DNA of 64,000 bases from Lachnospiraceae bacterium (GCA_022845895.1 AP025573.1:2452501-2516500), one strand, 5' to 3'. Shown: positions 1 to 7,775, counted from the stretch's first letter. Numbers and translations are program-made. The notes: generated by a model not told the origin, from the letters alone.

Positions 1-114
1 GTGCCCGAAGCCGTTGCCCCGCACAAGGCTGTAAAGCCCCTGCGTTGCGAGCATCGCGAAGAACGGCGGGGCAACGAGGCATATGATGCCTAGGATGCAT
101 GAGGTCGTCTCCAT
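1..114 (-). CDS. Small membrane protein, partial (runs off left edge)
   Basis: The frame opens with ATG at 114-112, behind a GGAAGG-type ribosome site, and stays open for 38 codons to the window edge. The visible N-terminus has a hydrophobic stretch at about residues 6-30, so a membrane segment or signal anchor is likely. It is the last visible gene of the leftward operon of tiny membrane proteins and lies 29 bases after its neighbour. I do not recognise the family, and the missing C-terminus prevents a call. Confidence 0.55.
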   Translation of the reverse strand, partial: METTSCILGIICLVAPPFFAMLATQGLYSLVRGNGFGH

Positions 115-143
115 CAGTTAGCCTTCCTTTCGCCTCTTGTCCC

Positions 144-320
144 TTACGCACCCGTCACAACGATGAGCGCTGTGACCACTATGACTGCCACAGCGGTCCC
201 GATCATCGTGAGGCCGGTTGCCAAGATGAGCTTGAGGCTTTCCTTGCGTCCTGCGTAGCCAAAAGCCAACACTGCCAACACGAAGGCAAGGAAGGTGACC
301 GCCAACACTGCCGTCAACAT
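144..320 (-). CDS. 58-residue protein with two membrane segments
   Basis: The start ATG (320-318) overlaps the end of the upstream ribbon-helix-helix gene and has AAGGA eight bases before it, which suggests translational coupling. Two hydrophobic segments (about residues 3-20 and 30-55) are joined by a short charged loop containing GRKES. No catalytic motif is visible. It is one of a run of two-helix proteins in this operon. Function unknown; a membrane-subunit role in conjugation is possible only by position. Confidence 0.6.
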   Translation of the reverse strand: MLTAVLAVTFLAFVLAVLAFGYAGRKESLKLILATGLTMIGTAVAVIVVTALIVVTGA

Positions 321-496
321 TGCCCATCCTTCGGCCTCTGCTCGTCCTCTTCCTCAAGCAGGCGGATTATCGCACGGCGGGCGAAAGCGGACTGTCCCTC
401 GCCTGTGCGCACGTAACGCTCGCGCAACCGCTGCCTTACCCAGTTCGGGACCTGCACGTTCATCTGAACAAGCCGGTCCTCGTCGTCTTTCGACAT
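314..496 (-). CDS. 60-residue ribbon-helix-helix-like protein
   Basis: The start is placed at ATG 496-494, ten bases after GGAG. An in-frame GTG at 505-503 sits too close to that site. The sequence has a short beta-strand (VQMNVQVP) followed by two amphipathic helices, the usual layout of small Arc/CopG/MetJ-type DNA-binding proteins, then an acidic tail. It overlaps the next gene by seven bases. It may autoregulate the small-protein operon; the inverted repeat at 723-768 is a plausible site (inference). Confidence 0.55.
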   Translation of the reverse strand: MSKDDEDRLVQMNVQVPNWVRQRLRERYVRTGEGQSAFARRAIIRLLEEEDEQRPKDGQC

Positions 497-514
497 CGCG
501 ATCACACTCCTTTC

Positions 515-694
515 TCATAAGAGCATTCCAACGAGACTCGTCACTCCGCTGTAGACTGCGAAGACGGCAAGCCCGGCCAAGGAGATCAGGAACAGGCCCG
601 CCAGCATCGCCAGCACCTTCTTCGTGAGTTGCCAGACAACGCGGAAGACAAGAAGCGTCATCAATATCGCGATTATGCATTCGACTGGTCCCAT
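515..694 (-). CDS. 59-residue protein with two membrane segments
   Basis: ATG at 694-692 follows a GGAGG site and is the first gene downstream of the inverted-repeat promoter region at 723-768. Hydrophobic segments span roughly residues 4-18 and 27-55, separated by a basic TKK turn. Size and layout match its neighbours at 144-320 and 3531-3680. No family is recognised. Confidence 0.6.
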   Translation of the reverse strand: MGPVECIIAILMTLLVFRVVWQLTKKVLAMLAGLFLISLAGLAVFAVYSGVTSLVGMLL

Positions 695-722
695 TTCCTC
701 GACCTCCTTTACCTCTCTAGTG

Positions 723-768
723 TTCTATAACTCTATAGTCCTATATATAGACTACTAGAGTTATAGAA
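723..768 (-). promoter_or_regulatory. Promoter/operator with 13-bp perfect inverted repeat
   Basis: TTCTATAACTCTA (723-735) and its exact reverse complement (756-768) flank an AT-rich centre that contains possible -10 sequences. It lies between the winged-helix gene (838-1128) and the first of four small downstream genes. This suggests an internal, repressor-controlled promoter for 694 leftward. The wHTH and RHH proteins nearby are candidate binders. Confidence 0.5.
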
Positions 769-837
769 TATTTGCAAAGAGTTATCGGCGCCTTTCCTGC
801 CAAAATTTTTCCTGCTTCGAGCCCCCAATTGCTCTCA

Positions 838-1128
838 TCATCTCTCTTCTTGATCTCGCTCCTTGCGGAGCTCCATCAAGCCCTTCGATGTGATCACGTA
901 GAGATTTGGCGATGCGCCTCCAGATCGGTCGCTTTGGGGAATCGACTCGATCAAACCGTTTTCCCGCAGGTACCTCACCACACGCTGCGCTGTGCGGACG
1001 GTCCTGCCTATCGTCTTCGCAAGGCTGTCCTTTGCGATGACTGCTCCCCCATCACCGTATTCGGCGATCAGCGACAGAACCGCCCGTTCGCTGGCAGAAA
1101 GGCGGGTCTTCGGTCCTCTACCGCTCAT
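838..1128 (-). CDS. Small winged-helix DNA-binding protein (96 aa)
   Basis: The fold is read from LSASERAVLSLIAEYGDGG, a recognition-helix region with KTIGRTVRTAQRVVRYLREN, and a beta-wing (LIESI...LYVITSKG), as in MarR/replication-initiator-type winged helices. The start overlaps the end of the upstream 73-aa gene, so the two are probably translationally coupled. No effector domain is present. It likely controls the element's own transcription, perhaps at the inverted repeat just downstream. Confidence 0.65.
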   Translation of the reverse strand: MSGRGPKTRLSASERAVLSLIAEYGDGGAVIAKDSLAKTIGRTVRTAQRVVRYLRENGLIESIPQSDRSGGASPNLYVITSKGLMELRKERDQEER

Positions 1129-1339
1129 CGCCTTTTTCGCTTCCTTGCCTTGCCGGTCGATCGATCAGGTCTGCCAGGCGCAGAACGTCTTGCATGTCGG
1201 CAAAGCCGCGCTCCCCGCCCATGTCCACGTCGAGGATGCAGAATATCTCCAACTCCGACACTCCTACCGCCGGGTCCGCCTGCTCTGCGGCAGCTCGCAG
1301 CCTTCTCGCTGTCTCCCGGCGCTTATCGTCATCGATCAT
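1118..1339 (-). CDS. Small conserved element protein (73 aa)
   Basis: Start chosen at ATG 1339, overlapping the end of the preceding gene by eleven bases; a longer upstream reading would run into that gene. The pattern ETARRLRAAAEQ near the N-terminus and a C-terminal VLRLADLIDRP resembles short proteins seen in Coriobacteriia phages and elements (recollection, not a search). No enzymatic motif. Function unknown. Confidence 0.5.
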   Translation of the reverse strand: MIDDDKRRETARRLRAAAEQADPAVGVSELEIFCILDVDMGGERGFADMQDVLRLADLIDRPARQGSEKGDER

Positions 1340-2147
1340 CTTTCGAACCTTCCTGCTCAAGCAACGTGTGCAGCTGCTCGATCTGCCGCTCATTGGCCTT
1401 CAACAGGCTCAGGGCCTCCTGCGCCGCCCTTTGGGCGAAATAGGCGTCGGCGTCTCTCAAGAGCGCCTTCTCCGCCTTCTCGAAAAGCCTTGCAGCCGTG
1501 ATGGTCGGATCCCATGCGTCCTCGCCTGGATGCTTCGTGCAGTTTATGCCCATGATCACGTTCTGCTTTACCGCCTCGATGTCCGCATCGACCATGCTCT
1601 TTCGATCGATATCAGGCATCTTTATTCCCATTTCCTCCGCGACGTTAGCCATATCTTGCTCACCGGAACCGTTGAGTTCTTCGCTAAGCGCCTCGATACG
1701 CTTGGCTATGGACTTTGCCTCATGGCTGGCGGAGGATTTCAAGGAGGCAACAAGGTCCTCGATGGTCATTCCGTCCTCTATATGATCGAGCAGTATGCAC
1801 TGCTCGATGTAGGACAGTTGGAGCAGCTTGCCGAGCAGGCCTACCGCTGCCTTGCTGTTGTCTACGCTAATCATTTCCTGCATCAGAACATCGCTCCTAT
1901 CAGAATCACGAAGTTGTACACTCCTGCTGCCAAGACAAAAAGGGTGCCTGGAAGGAGGGCTTTTTGCCACTTTTGGCTTTATGCAGTGCTCATTGTCAGC
2001 GAAGAGGACTTCCTGCCACTTCGCACAGTTGTGACAGGTTGAGAACAGTTCCAGCTTGCCGTAGTCATCGAGCCTTGCAAGGCGGTCGGTTACTGCTTCG
2101 CGGCTGGTTTCGCCTTGATTGCTAAGCGGTGGTTTTTCGGCGGTCAT
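1329..2147 (-). CDS. Cys-rich element protein (272 aa)
   Basis: ATG at 2147 overlaps the stop of the upstream gene (ATGA), so the pair is coupled. Residues about 35-80 hold a possible zinc site: STCHNCAKW, then single Cys in NEHCIKP and HPFCLGSR. The remainder is alpha-helical and charged, without membrane segments. I do not recognise the family. The zinc knuckle and helical body suggest a nucleic-acid or scaffold role. Confidence 0.6.
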   Translation of the reverse strand: MTAEKPPLSNQGETSREAVTDRLARLDDYGKLELFSTCHNCAKWQEVLFADNEHCIKPKVAKSPPSRHPFCLGSRSVQLRDSDRSDVLMQEMISVDNSKAAVGLLGKLLQLSYIEQCILLDHIEDGMTIEDLVASLKSSASHEAKSIAKRIEALSEELNGSGEQDMANVAEEMGIKMPDIDRKSMVDADIEAVKQNVIMGINCTKHPGEDAWDPTITAARLFEKAEKALLRDADAYFAQRAAQEALSLLKANERQIEQLHTLLEQEGSKDDR

Positions 2148-2641
2148 TTCAGACCTGCTTTCAGTTCTTCGTTGAGGGTTTTCAGGGAGGGGTTGCGCTT
2201 TAACAGGGCTTGGATGTCTTCTTTGATTGCACCTTCTGTGCGTATGCCTGCAGGAATCATGACTGGGTGATACTCCGGGTTCATCTTTCTTTCTACGTAT
2301 ACGCACGGAATCAAAATGAGCACCGAAACCAAGTAACCCCCGAAAGCGTATGGGAAAAACGGTCCCGACCACGGAAAAGCTGCGATTTTCCAGCTGTCAA
2401 TCAGCAACCCAATAGCTAAAGAGCCGAAAAACCATAAGCTACCTAGTAGAACCACCATCCCCGACAGGCTCCCCAAAGCAATAGCTGCTATATATTTAGG
2501 CGTTCTCCAAGTAGCTTTCACTTTACGCTCACGCTCTGCTTTCGCTTTTGCATATGCTGCTTTAGAAGCATCAAGTTCCTCGTAGAGGGCTTTCAGCTTG
2601 TATTCTGGGGTGCCTTGTATGTCAGTGTTGGTTAGGGGCAT
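2144..2641 (-). CDS. Membrane protein with two segments (165 aa)
   Basis: A helical, charged N-terminus (about residues 10-45) precedes two hydrophobic segments (about 50-82 and 95-115) with a Trp-rich loop, and the protein ends in a charged helix. It is 13 bases downstream of the 148-aa gene and overlaps the following gene by four bases. Family unknown. The layout resembles a small inner-membrane component or an immunity-type protein. Confidence 0.6.
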   Translation of the reverse strand: MPLTNTDIQGTPEYKLKALYEELDASKAAYAKAKAERERKVKATWRTPKYIAAIALGSLSGMVVLLGSLWFFGSLAIGLLIDSWKIAAFPWSGPFFPYAFGGYLVSVLILIPCVYVERKMNPEYHPVMIPAGIRTEGAIKEDIQALLKRNPSLKTLNEELKAGLK

Positions 2642-2653
2642 ATCGGTTCCTTT

Positions 2654-3100
2654 TTACATGTAGAGGGTGTATCGCGTGCCCAGGATTGAGGACTTCTTCT
2701 CGATTCGTTGGGTGCCGTCATCTACAGGTTGCACTTGCACTTCGGACTCGCTCAATGTCATGTGATAGCGTTCCTCGGAATGCAGCTCATAACGCTCCCC
2801 TGGTTGCAGCGATATGTACGTTATTCCGCCCTCCGTGTGCGATTCAGGCTCGTAATCGGAGTTCTCTGATACTGAAACGCTTTTCGCTTCGGTGATGCCC
2901 GTACCTTCGGCGAGCACCAGCGTTATATCGTACTGGCCGTTCTCGTTGGAGACAGAACGGAGGCTGTAGTTACCGTCTTGGAACGGGTAACGCTCTAGTT
3001 GGCTTTGCCTGATCGGCAGGATAATGGACAGGCAGGCAATCAGGATCGCTATTGTAAGGATCTGTATCACGAAGGTGAGGGTTGACTTGCCATCGGTCAT
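2654..3100 (-). CDS. Single-anchor extracytoplasmic protein (148 aa)
   Basis: ATG at 3100 overlaps the previous stop (ATGA). One N-terminal membrane segment (about residues 8-28) precedes a roughly 115-residue hydrophilic domain rich in beta-strand-like repeats, such as ITLVLAEGTG and YISLQPGERYEL. This suggests a small beta-sandwich outside the membrane. There is no lipobox and no LPXTG motif. Function unknown. Confidence 0.6.
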   Translation of the reverse strand: MTDGKSTLTFVIQILTIAILIACLSIILPIRQSQLERYPFQDGNYSLRSVSNENGQYDITLVLAEGTGITEAKSVSVSENSDYEPESHTEGGITYISLQPGERYELHSEERYHMTLSESEVQVQPVDDGTQRIEKKSSILGTRYTLYM

Positions 3101-3462
3101 CTGGGCTCCTTCTCGTCGTTCAATGAGCTGATGCCAACACAGCAGAAGGCTATGAGGTCCACCGCCGCCGCGATTCCGTAGCCGTAGCCTGTGTAGCCGG
3201 CAAGGCAGGCTGCGAAGCTGAAGCCTACAGCGATGCAGCCGATGACGGAGAGCGCTTTGAAGGACTTGCGGCTCGGATCCATGCCGAATGCGTTGGGAAA
3301 CGTCCCCAGTGCCATGCCCAGACCTAGGATGCCGGCTACTGCCGAGGCGATTCTCGAGGTGAGGCAGACGCCGACCTCGAACGGGATGTGGTCGAGGCAT
3401 ATCGCGAGCACTGCCGCGGCAAGGGCGGTGAGGGCTAGCCTGTATGCAATGCTTTTCGTCAT
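3097..3462 (-). CDS. Four-segment membrane protein (121 aa)
   Basis: Start ATG 3462 follows an AAGGAG site; an upstream extension would enter the next gene's region and is compositionally different. Four hydrophobic stretches cover most of the protein (about residues 6-24, 33-56, 66-86, 92-112). The C-terminal NDEKEPR is charged. It is coupled to the next gene through a four-base overlap. No family recognised. Confidence 0.6.
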   Translation of the reverse strand: MTKSIAYRLALTALAAAVLAICLDHIPFEVGVCLTSRIASAVAGILGLGMALGTFPNAFGMDPSRKSFKALSVIGCIAVGFSFAACLAGYTGYGYGIAAAVDLIAFCCVGISSLNDEKEPR

Positions 3463-3530
3463 CTGGACGCTCCTTCTTGATTGTCTGTTAGCAGGGCTAT
3501 TAGGTGGGCAGTGAATTTGGGCATTTTGGG

Positions 3531-3680
3531 CTACTTTCTGAACTGCTCGTGCAGGGGGACGTACTTCGCAGGCTTGTCGCCGTCCGCGACGTCTTCCCAT
3601 GGGAAGACCCATCGGTCGAACGCAAGCCCGATCCCGACCATAACTATTAGCACCACAAATTTAATCGCCAATTCTTCCAT
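3531..3680 (-). CDS. 49-residue single-span membrane protein
   Basis: ATG 3680 is preceded by GAAGGAG and lies only 29 bases after the stop of the nuclease-dead TnpB gene. One hydrophobic segment (about residues 5-23) is followed by a Trp-containing hydrophilic tail. Any guide RNA transcribed from the 3' end of the tnpB-like gene would have to overlap this gene, which is unusual. Confidence 0.55.
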   Translation of the reverse strand: MEELAIKFVVLIVMVGIGLAFDRWVFPWEDVADGDKPAKYVPLHEQFRK

Positions 3681-3709
3681 TACTCTGTCTCCTTCTCTTG
3701 TCGTTGAGC

Positions 3710-5236
3710 TTAAAGCTGCCAATCGTTTTGCTTTTCGCTGTTCTTGGGCTTTGCGGCTCGCTTCTTCTCGCGGGACCTCTTCGCCTTGGTGACGAAGGAC
3801 TGCTCCTGCTTTGCAAGGATGTCCTTGCCGGCTTCCAATACGTTTTGCGCTCCGTTTGCCTTGCGGTCATGCTTTGCGCCGCACTCCGGGCAGGTCCATG
3901 CGGGGCGCAAGTCCCTTGCAAGGACAAGCTCCTCATGACCGCATCGGCTGCACACCTGGGCCGTAGGAGTGTCACCGGGAACCTCGACGAACGTGCGGTT
4001 CGCCCATGCCGACTTGTAGGCAAGCTGGCGGTTGAACTCCGCGAAGTTGCCGTCGATCATCTTGCGGTTGAGCATCTTCTTCACCTTGCGGGGAAGGTCC
4101 TTGGTCGCCGCGCCGTCATGCTGCTGCATCTCCTTGGAGCCCATCTGTCGGGCGGCTATCGTGCCGTAGCCGTTGATGAGCTCCCTGGTCGCGTTATGCG
4201 TCGCTGCCTTGCGGACATCGGCGATACGCTCGTTGATGCGGGCCACCTTCCTCTTCTGCTTCAGGTAGTTCTGGCTGCCGGGCTCTTTTCGGGCAAGGTC
4301 TCGCTGGGCGATGGCAAGGCGCCTCTGCAGCCGCTCGATCCTCTCCGGCAGGTCCATCACCTGACCGTCGGAGGTCACCGCCCAGTGGGAGGCGCCGAAC
4401 GTGATGCCGACCTCGCCCGTTGCGGCTGGGTACGCGGGAAGCTCCCGCTCCTTGACGTTGGTCGATGCGTAGTAGGCGCCGCTTGCCTTGCGCTCCACGG
4501 TGCAGCTCACGAACTTGCCCTCCGGGATGCGGTGGATCCTCGCCCTCACCTTCCCGATCTTAGGGAGCACGATGCCGTTCCAGCTGATGCCGGCAAGGTC
4601 CCAGTCGGCAGGGATCGGCGAGGGTATCTCCGCCACCGCAGCCTCGGCCTTGCCGTCATCAAGGTCGCAGCCTGCGAGCTTGACGTTGCCGGACTTGTAG
4701 GTCTGGACCGGGTTCTTACGGGACTTGAACTTGGGGAAACCGACGTCCTGCCCCTTCTTGATGCCACGGAAGAAGTTCTGGTAGGCAGTGTCGAGGTTGC
4801 GAAGGGCGTAGATGAGGGCTGTGGCGTCGGCTTCCTTGAGCCAAGGCTTCCCGTCCTCGTCTACGAGCTCCTTCTTCAGGCGCGTCAGGTCCTTGGACGT
4901 GTCGAACATCGACATCACCTTGGCTGCGGGATCGTAGGTCGGGTTCGGGATCGTGTGGAAGACGACCTTGCCGCCCTCGGTGCGCTCCCATATCTCCTTG
5001 CCATCCTGATCGTATTGCACGTTGCCCTGCTCGTCGCATGCGGGCTTGGGCCGGCGAACCTCCTGCTGGGTGCGCTCGTAGGCATCCATCCTTGCCCGGA
5101 GGTAGTGGTTGTACACGAAGCGCGATGCGTCGATGTTCGCCTTGATCGCCTCGCACTGGGATGGGGTCGGGTAGATGCAGAACTTGTAGGACAGGCGGAC
5201 GCCGTGCTCCTCGTCGCCCTTCTTCTCGTTTGGCAT
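3710..5236 (-). CDS. Nuclease-dead TnpB homologue (TldR-like RNA-guided protein)
   Basis: This 508-aa protein has the OrfB/TnpB layout: N-terminal wedge domain (LSYKFCIYPT... near residue 15), helical REC region, then a split RuvC domain with a zinc ribbon (Cys429, 432, 449, 452). All three usual catalytic acids are replaced. The first RuvC motif reads GITFG instead of GIDxG (Thr279). The second reads TIAARQM where the Glu is expected (Ala361/362). The third reads HDRKANGAQN instead of DRDxNA (Lys459). The zinc ribbon and C-terminal basic tail are intact, so this is not simple decay. Published TldR proteins are such inactive TnpBs that repress transcription with a guide RNA. No TnpA gene or element ends are seen nearby. 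Start: ATG 5236 with AAAGGA six to eight bases upstream; an earlier in-frame start at 5308 lies inside an inverted repeat. It heads the leftward small-protein operon. Confidence 0.85.
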   Translation of the reverse strand: MPNEKKGDEEHGVRLSYKFCIYPTPSQCEAIKANIDASRFVYNHYLRARMDAYERTQQEVRRPKPACDEQGNVQYDQDGKEIWERTEGGKVVFHTIPNPTYDPAAKVMSMFDTSKDLTRLKKELVDEDGKPWLKEADATALIYALRNLDTAYQNFFRGIKKGQDVGFPKFKSRKNPVQTYKSGNVKLAGCDLDDGKAEAAVAEIPSPIPADWDLAGISWNGIVLPKIGKVRARIHRIPEGKFVSCTVERKASGAYYASTNVKERELPAYPAATGEVGITFGASHWAVTSDGQVMDLPERIERLQRRLAIAQRDLARKEPGSQNYLKQKRKVARINERIADVRKAATHNATRELINGYGTIAARQMGSKEMQQHDGAATKDLPRKVKKMLNRKMIDGNFAEFNRQLAYKSAWANRTFVEVPGDTPTAQVCSRCGHEELVLARDLRPAWTCPECGAKHDRKANGAQNVLEAGKDILAKQEQSFVTKAKRSREKKRAAKPKNSEKQNDWQL

Positions 5237-5259
5237 ATCGTTATCCTTTTCGTAAGAGG

Positions 5260-5313
5260 ATTTTCCTGATAGATACATTGTAGCGTATTTAATGTCTCTG
5301 GGAGACATTAAAT
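5260..5313 (-). promoter_or_regulatory. TldR promoter with 12-bp inverted-repeat operator
   Basis: ATTTAATGTCTC (5287-5298) and its exact complement (5302-5313) are separated by three bases. Just downstream on the minus strand is TACAAT, a good -10, followed by the tldR-like start. No run of T follows, so this is not a terminator. The repeat sits where a repressor, or the TnpB-like protein itself with its guide, could block transcription. Confidence 0.55.
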
Positions 5314-5507
5314 CGGAAAAAGGTTGCCTTTTTGTTCTCTGAAAAGGGGGTTTGTCGTTGTACCGACATTGAATCTGCCTTCATGCGCCGACGCTCTCCC
5401 GTGCCTTCCAATTATTTGCATTGAGCTTTGAAGGAGGGATTTTCATTGCTTTCGGTTTCGGGCGGCTAACGCGGGACCCTTCCGTTTTAAGGTATCATCG
5501 TCTAAAA

Positions 5508-5541
5508 ATAAAACCACTGCTTTCATCAGCAATGGTTTTTA
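5508..5541. terminator. Terminator-like hairpin
   Basis: AAAACCA-TGC and GCA-TGGTTTT pair across a loop, with T-runs on both sides, so it could end transcription in either direction. It stands alone in the gene-poor region upstream of the tldR-like gene. Confidence 0.45.
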
Positions 5542-5906
5542 ATCAAATCGGTCAGCCGAGGCAACGAGTATCGCTGCACGGTGCGTTCAGTGAGCTTGAT
5601 GCTTTGTCCGGTTCCAAAACTGAACAACAAGCTGATCGTGCAAGTTACGGTTCAGTAACCGTGGCACATCACCCGGTTCCAAAACCTACGCAGTTGAAAC
5701 CGCTGTGTGAACAGGGCTTTCATATCTCAAGGAACCGGGAAAAGCACCAGGTCTTCCTGCTTCAGCGAGCGGTTTCCGCGATTTCTCGCAGAAGATATGC
5801 TCTCCACAGGCGTAGATTCCCGTTCTGATCACGGTATGGATCCATTGTAGCAGAACGATTCCTTAGATGCTCTCTATCTGTTGTCCCACGACTGTATCAG
5901 AACATG

Positions 5907-5943
5907 AAAAAAGCCAGGCAACTTTTGCACGGTCCCTGGCTTT
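5907..5943 (-). terminator. Rho-independent terminator (minus strand)
   Basis: AAAGCCAGG and CCTGGCTTT pair, and the minus strand continues into a run of six T. No minus-strand gene lies directly upstream of it (to its right), so it may end antisense transcripts from the 6.1-8.7 kb region. Confidence 0.5.
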
Positions 5944-6144
5944 GACTTGAAAACGATGCTGCCCGGGTTAGCGGGGCACCGTTTGTATTTTTGATTGTAT
6001 ACTCTGAACACAACGTATACAGGTTAGCATGTTTTTAGTGATGCACAAACGGGAATATGGAGCTTGTCGATACGGTTCCGGCTGTGCCTTGCAACTCTGC
6101 CTTGCTCGGCGTAGTTGTGCTAAAGGCTTTTGAAGGAGGTTGCA

Positions 6145-7026
6145 TTGCAGGTTATTCTGACGAAGGATGAGACATCGGCGCATCAGCTGGTTTGGACATT
6201 AAGCTCTGAAGAGTTTGAACAGGCATCTGAACCACGGGGTTCGCTGCTGAACAGCTCCGAAGAGGCTCGACTTCTCAATAATTTCCTTGCAGCTAAAAAC
6301 CCCCTCCAATTGCTCCGCACTATCCAAGAATTTGGAATGCCTTTAAGCCTTGAAGGCAAGCTCGTGAAAAACAGTGTTTCCCCGCACCTCTCACGGGCAA
6401 GCAGAACTGCACTTGCATCCGAATGTAGTTTCTTCTCAGTCGGTCATAGAAATGTCTCGTCATTGAAAGAATCAAGCGCTCGGAACGCTATCGCGAAGTT
6501 CTCGTTTTCGCGCGAAGAAACGCTTTCGCATGCTTTGGCCACATGTGATCCTGAAAGCAAATTCGTCATAGAAAATCTCTCTGATTGGACTGCCGTTAAA
6601 AACCTGCTTGTTTTCCTTCTGTCGCTGAAAGCAGCAATCCAGCAAGGAAAGGGACCTCTCCTATCTGGTTTCGAATATGAGCGGGCATACAGGTTCTTTG
6701 AAGGGTACCTGCGCAAGAAGGGCATTGCGTTCAACCCATATGCAGACAGCAGCCTTGCTTCTGCCTACAACCTTTTCCATGACCTTGCCACGAGTCTTCT
6801 TAGGCAAGGCGATTATCAGTTGGACTTTGGTTTCAATGGATATCATGAAGGTGATCTATTGGCTTCCAATCTTGAAAGTCGGCTATGGTTATCGCTACTC
6901 GGCTATAAGTCGATAAACCTTGGAATCTGCGTCTATTGTGGACTTCCTTTCTTCGTTAAAGGCAAAAGCAGGAAGTGCTACTGTTCGCATAATTGTCTGC
7001 AAATGATGAGAAAGCTTCAAGCTTGA
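6145..7026 (+). CDS. Unknown protein with C-terminal zinc ribbon (293 aa)
   Basis: TTG at 6145 is chosen because AAGGAGG lies five to six bases before it; an earlier TTG at 6130 overlaps that site. The body is helical and shows no known catalytic motif. The C-terminal 40 residues hold CVYCGLPFF...RKCYCSHNC, a four-or-more-Cys zinc-binding module similar in spacing to CGNR-type ribbons. It is the first gene of a rightward group with the sortase. A nucleic-acid-binding or regulatory role is likely but unproven. Confidence 0.6.
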   Translation: MQVILTKDETSAHQLVWTLSSEEFEQASEPRGSLLNSSEEARLLNNFLAAKNPLQLLRTIQEFGMPLSLEGKLVKNSVSPHLSRASRTALASECSFFSVGHRNVSSLKESSARNAIAKFSFSREETLSHALATCDPESKFVIENLSDWTAVKNLLVFLLSLKAAIQQGKGPLLSGFEYERAYRFFEGYLRKKGIAFNPYADSSLASAYNLFHDLATSLLRQGDYQLDFGFNGYHEGDLLASNLESRLWLSLLGYKSINLGICVYCGLPFFVKGKSRKCYCSHNCLQMMRKLQA

Positions 7027-7055
7027 TTCGCTTTCGCTTAGGAAGGAGGGATTGA

Positions 7056-7775
7056 ATGATCTCGCATAAAGTTAAGAGCAGGATTGCCATGGGGATCTGC
7101 GGGATACTCTTGGTTGCGGCAGGAATTCTTGGATTCACGCTTTGGTCCATGGAGCAGGCGGGCAACCCATCTCCCGGCGGGCAGGCTCGGGAGGTGTCGC
7201 TCGACCCTTACGGGTTCCCGGAGGTCGACTGGGACTATTGGAAATCGGTTAACCCGGACGTCATCGGTTGGGTCACCGTGCCTGGGACCAACATAGACTC
7301 GCCTATCGTGCAGGCGCATTCCGACGACCCTGAATACTATCTTCATCACGATGTTTATGGGAAGTACAACGTCTACGGATGCCCTTACCTCGATGCAGGC
7401 TGTGAGGCTGCGGGGTTCAAATCGTACAACTCTGTGATATTCGGACATCACATGAACGATCAGACGGTGTTCTCGGCGTTCTCCAAGTACACGGATGCCG
7501 CTTTCGCAAAGGAAAACGGCAAGGTGCTGCTTCAGATGCCGGGGGAAAAGCATATCCTCTCGGTTAAGCTCGCCGAGATGATCAACGCGGGAACGGACAG
7601 GTCGAAGCGCACCTCGTTTACCGATACGGCTGATTTCGGTCGGTGGTACGCAGAGAGGGCGCAATCCGCCGACGTTGTGATAGACAGCTCGGTGCCGTCC
7701 CGGAACTACACCTTTGTCACGTGCTCGTACAACAGGTGGAAGAACGAGCGGACGCTTGTGTTCGCTAGCGAGTGA
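7056..7775 (+). CDS. Class B sortase
   Basis: Sortases cleave a C-terminal sorting signal and attach the protein to the cell wall or to another protein. This 239-aa protein has an N-terminal membrane anchor (about residues 10-29). The class-B core includes GWVTVPGTNIDSPIVQ, catalytic His in FGHHM (131/132), Cys223 in FVTCSY and Arg232 in NERTLVF. ATG follows GGAAGGAGG. No LPXTG-like substrate is encoded in the window, so its substrate is probably encoded on the unseen left part of the element, for example a conjugation adhesin. Confidence 0.88.
   Translation: MISHKVKSRIAMGICGILLVAAGILGFTLWSMEQAGNPSPGGQAREVSLDPYGFPEVDWDYWKSVNPDVIGWVTVPGTNIDSPIVQAHSDDPEYYLHHDVYGKYNVYGCPYLDAGCEAAGFKSYNSVIFGHHMNDQTVFSAFSKYTDAAFAKENGKVLLQMPGEKHILSVKLAEMINAGTDRSKRTSFTDTADFGRWYAERAQSADVVIDSSVPSRNYTFVTCSYNRWKNERTLVFASE

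Larger units (their letters stand above)
5314..6144. other. Intergenic region between divergent units, no gene supported
   Basis: Apart from two terminator-like hairpins described separately, this 830-base stretch holds no convincing gene. A 135-codon plus-strand frame (5421-5828) has biased, low-complexity composition and no ribosome site. The motif CCGGTTCCAAAAC occurs twice (about 5610 and 5673) and GGAACCGGG once. TGTATAC (5994) and GTATACA (6013) form an inverted repeat upstream of the rightward gene at 6145, possibly its operator. Confidence 0.4.

Noticed and set aside
3698-5269. 523-codon open frame on the plus strand opposite the TldR-like gene
   Set aside because: It is the antisense reading of a G+C-rich gene, rich in Leu/Val/Gly without motifs or a ribosome site. 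The minus-strand frame has clear TnpB features.
3710-5313. Active IS200/IS605 insertion
   Set aside because: No TnpA, no recognisable left/right end hairpins, and the nuclease motifs are lost.
5421-5828. 135-codon plus-strand frame upstream of the zinc-ribbon gene
   Set aside because: No ribosome site, no recognisable domain, and it crosses a terminator-like hairpin.
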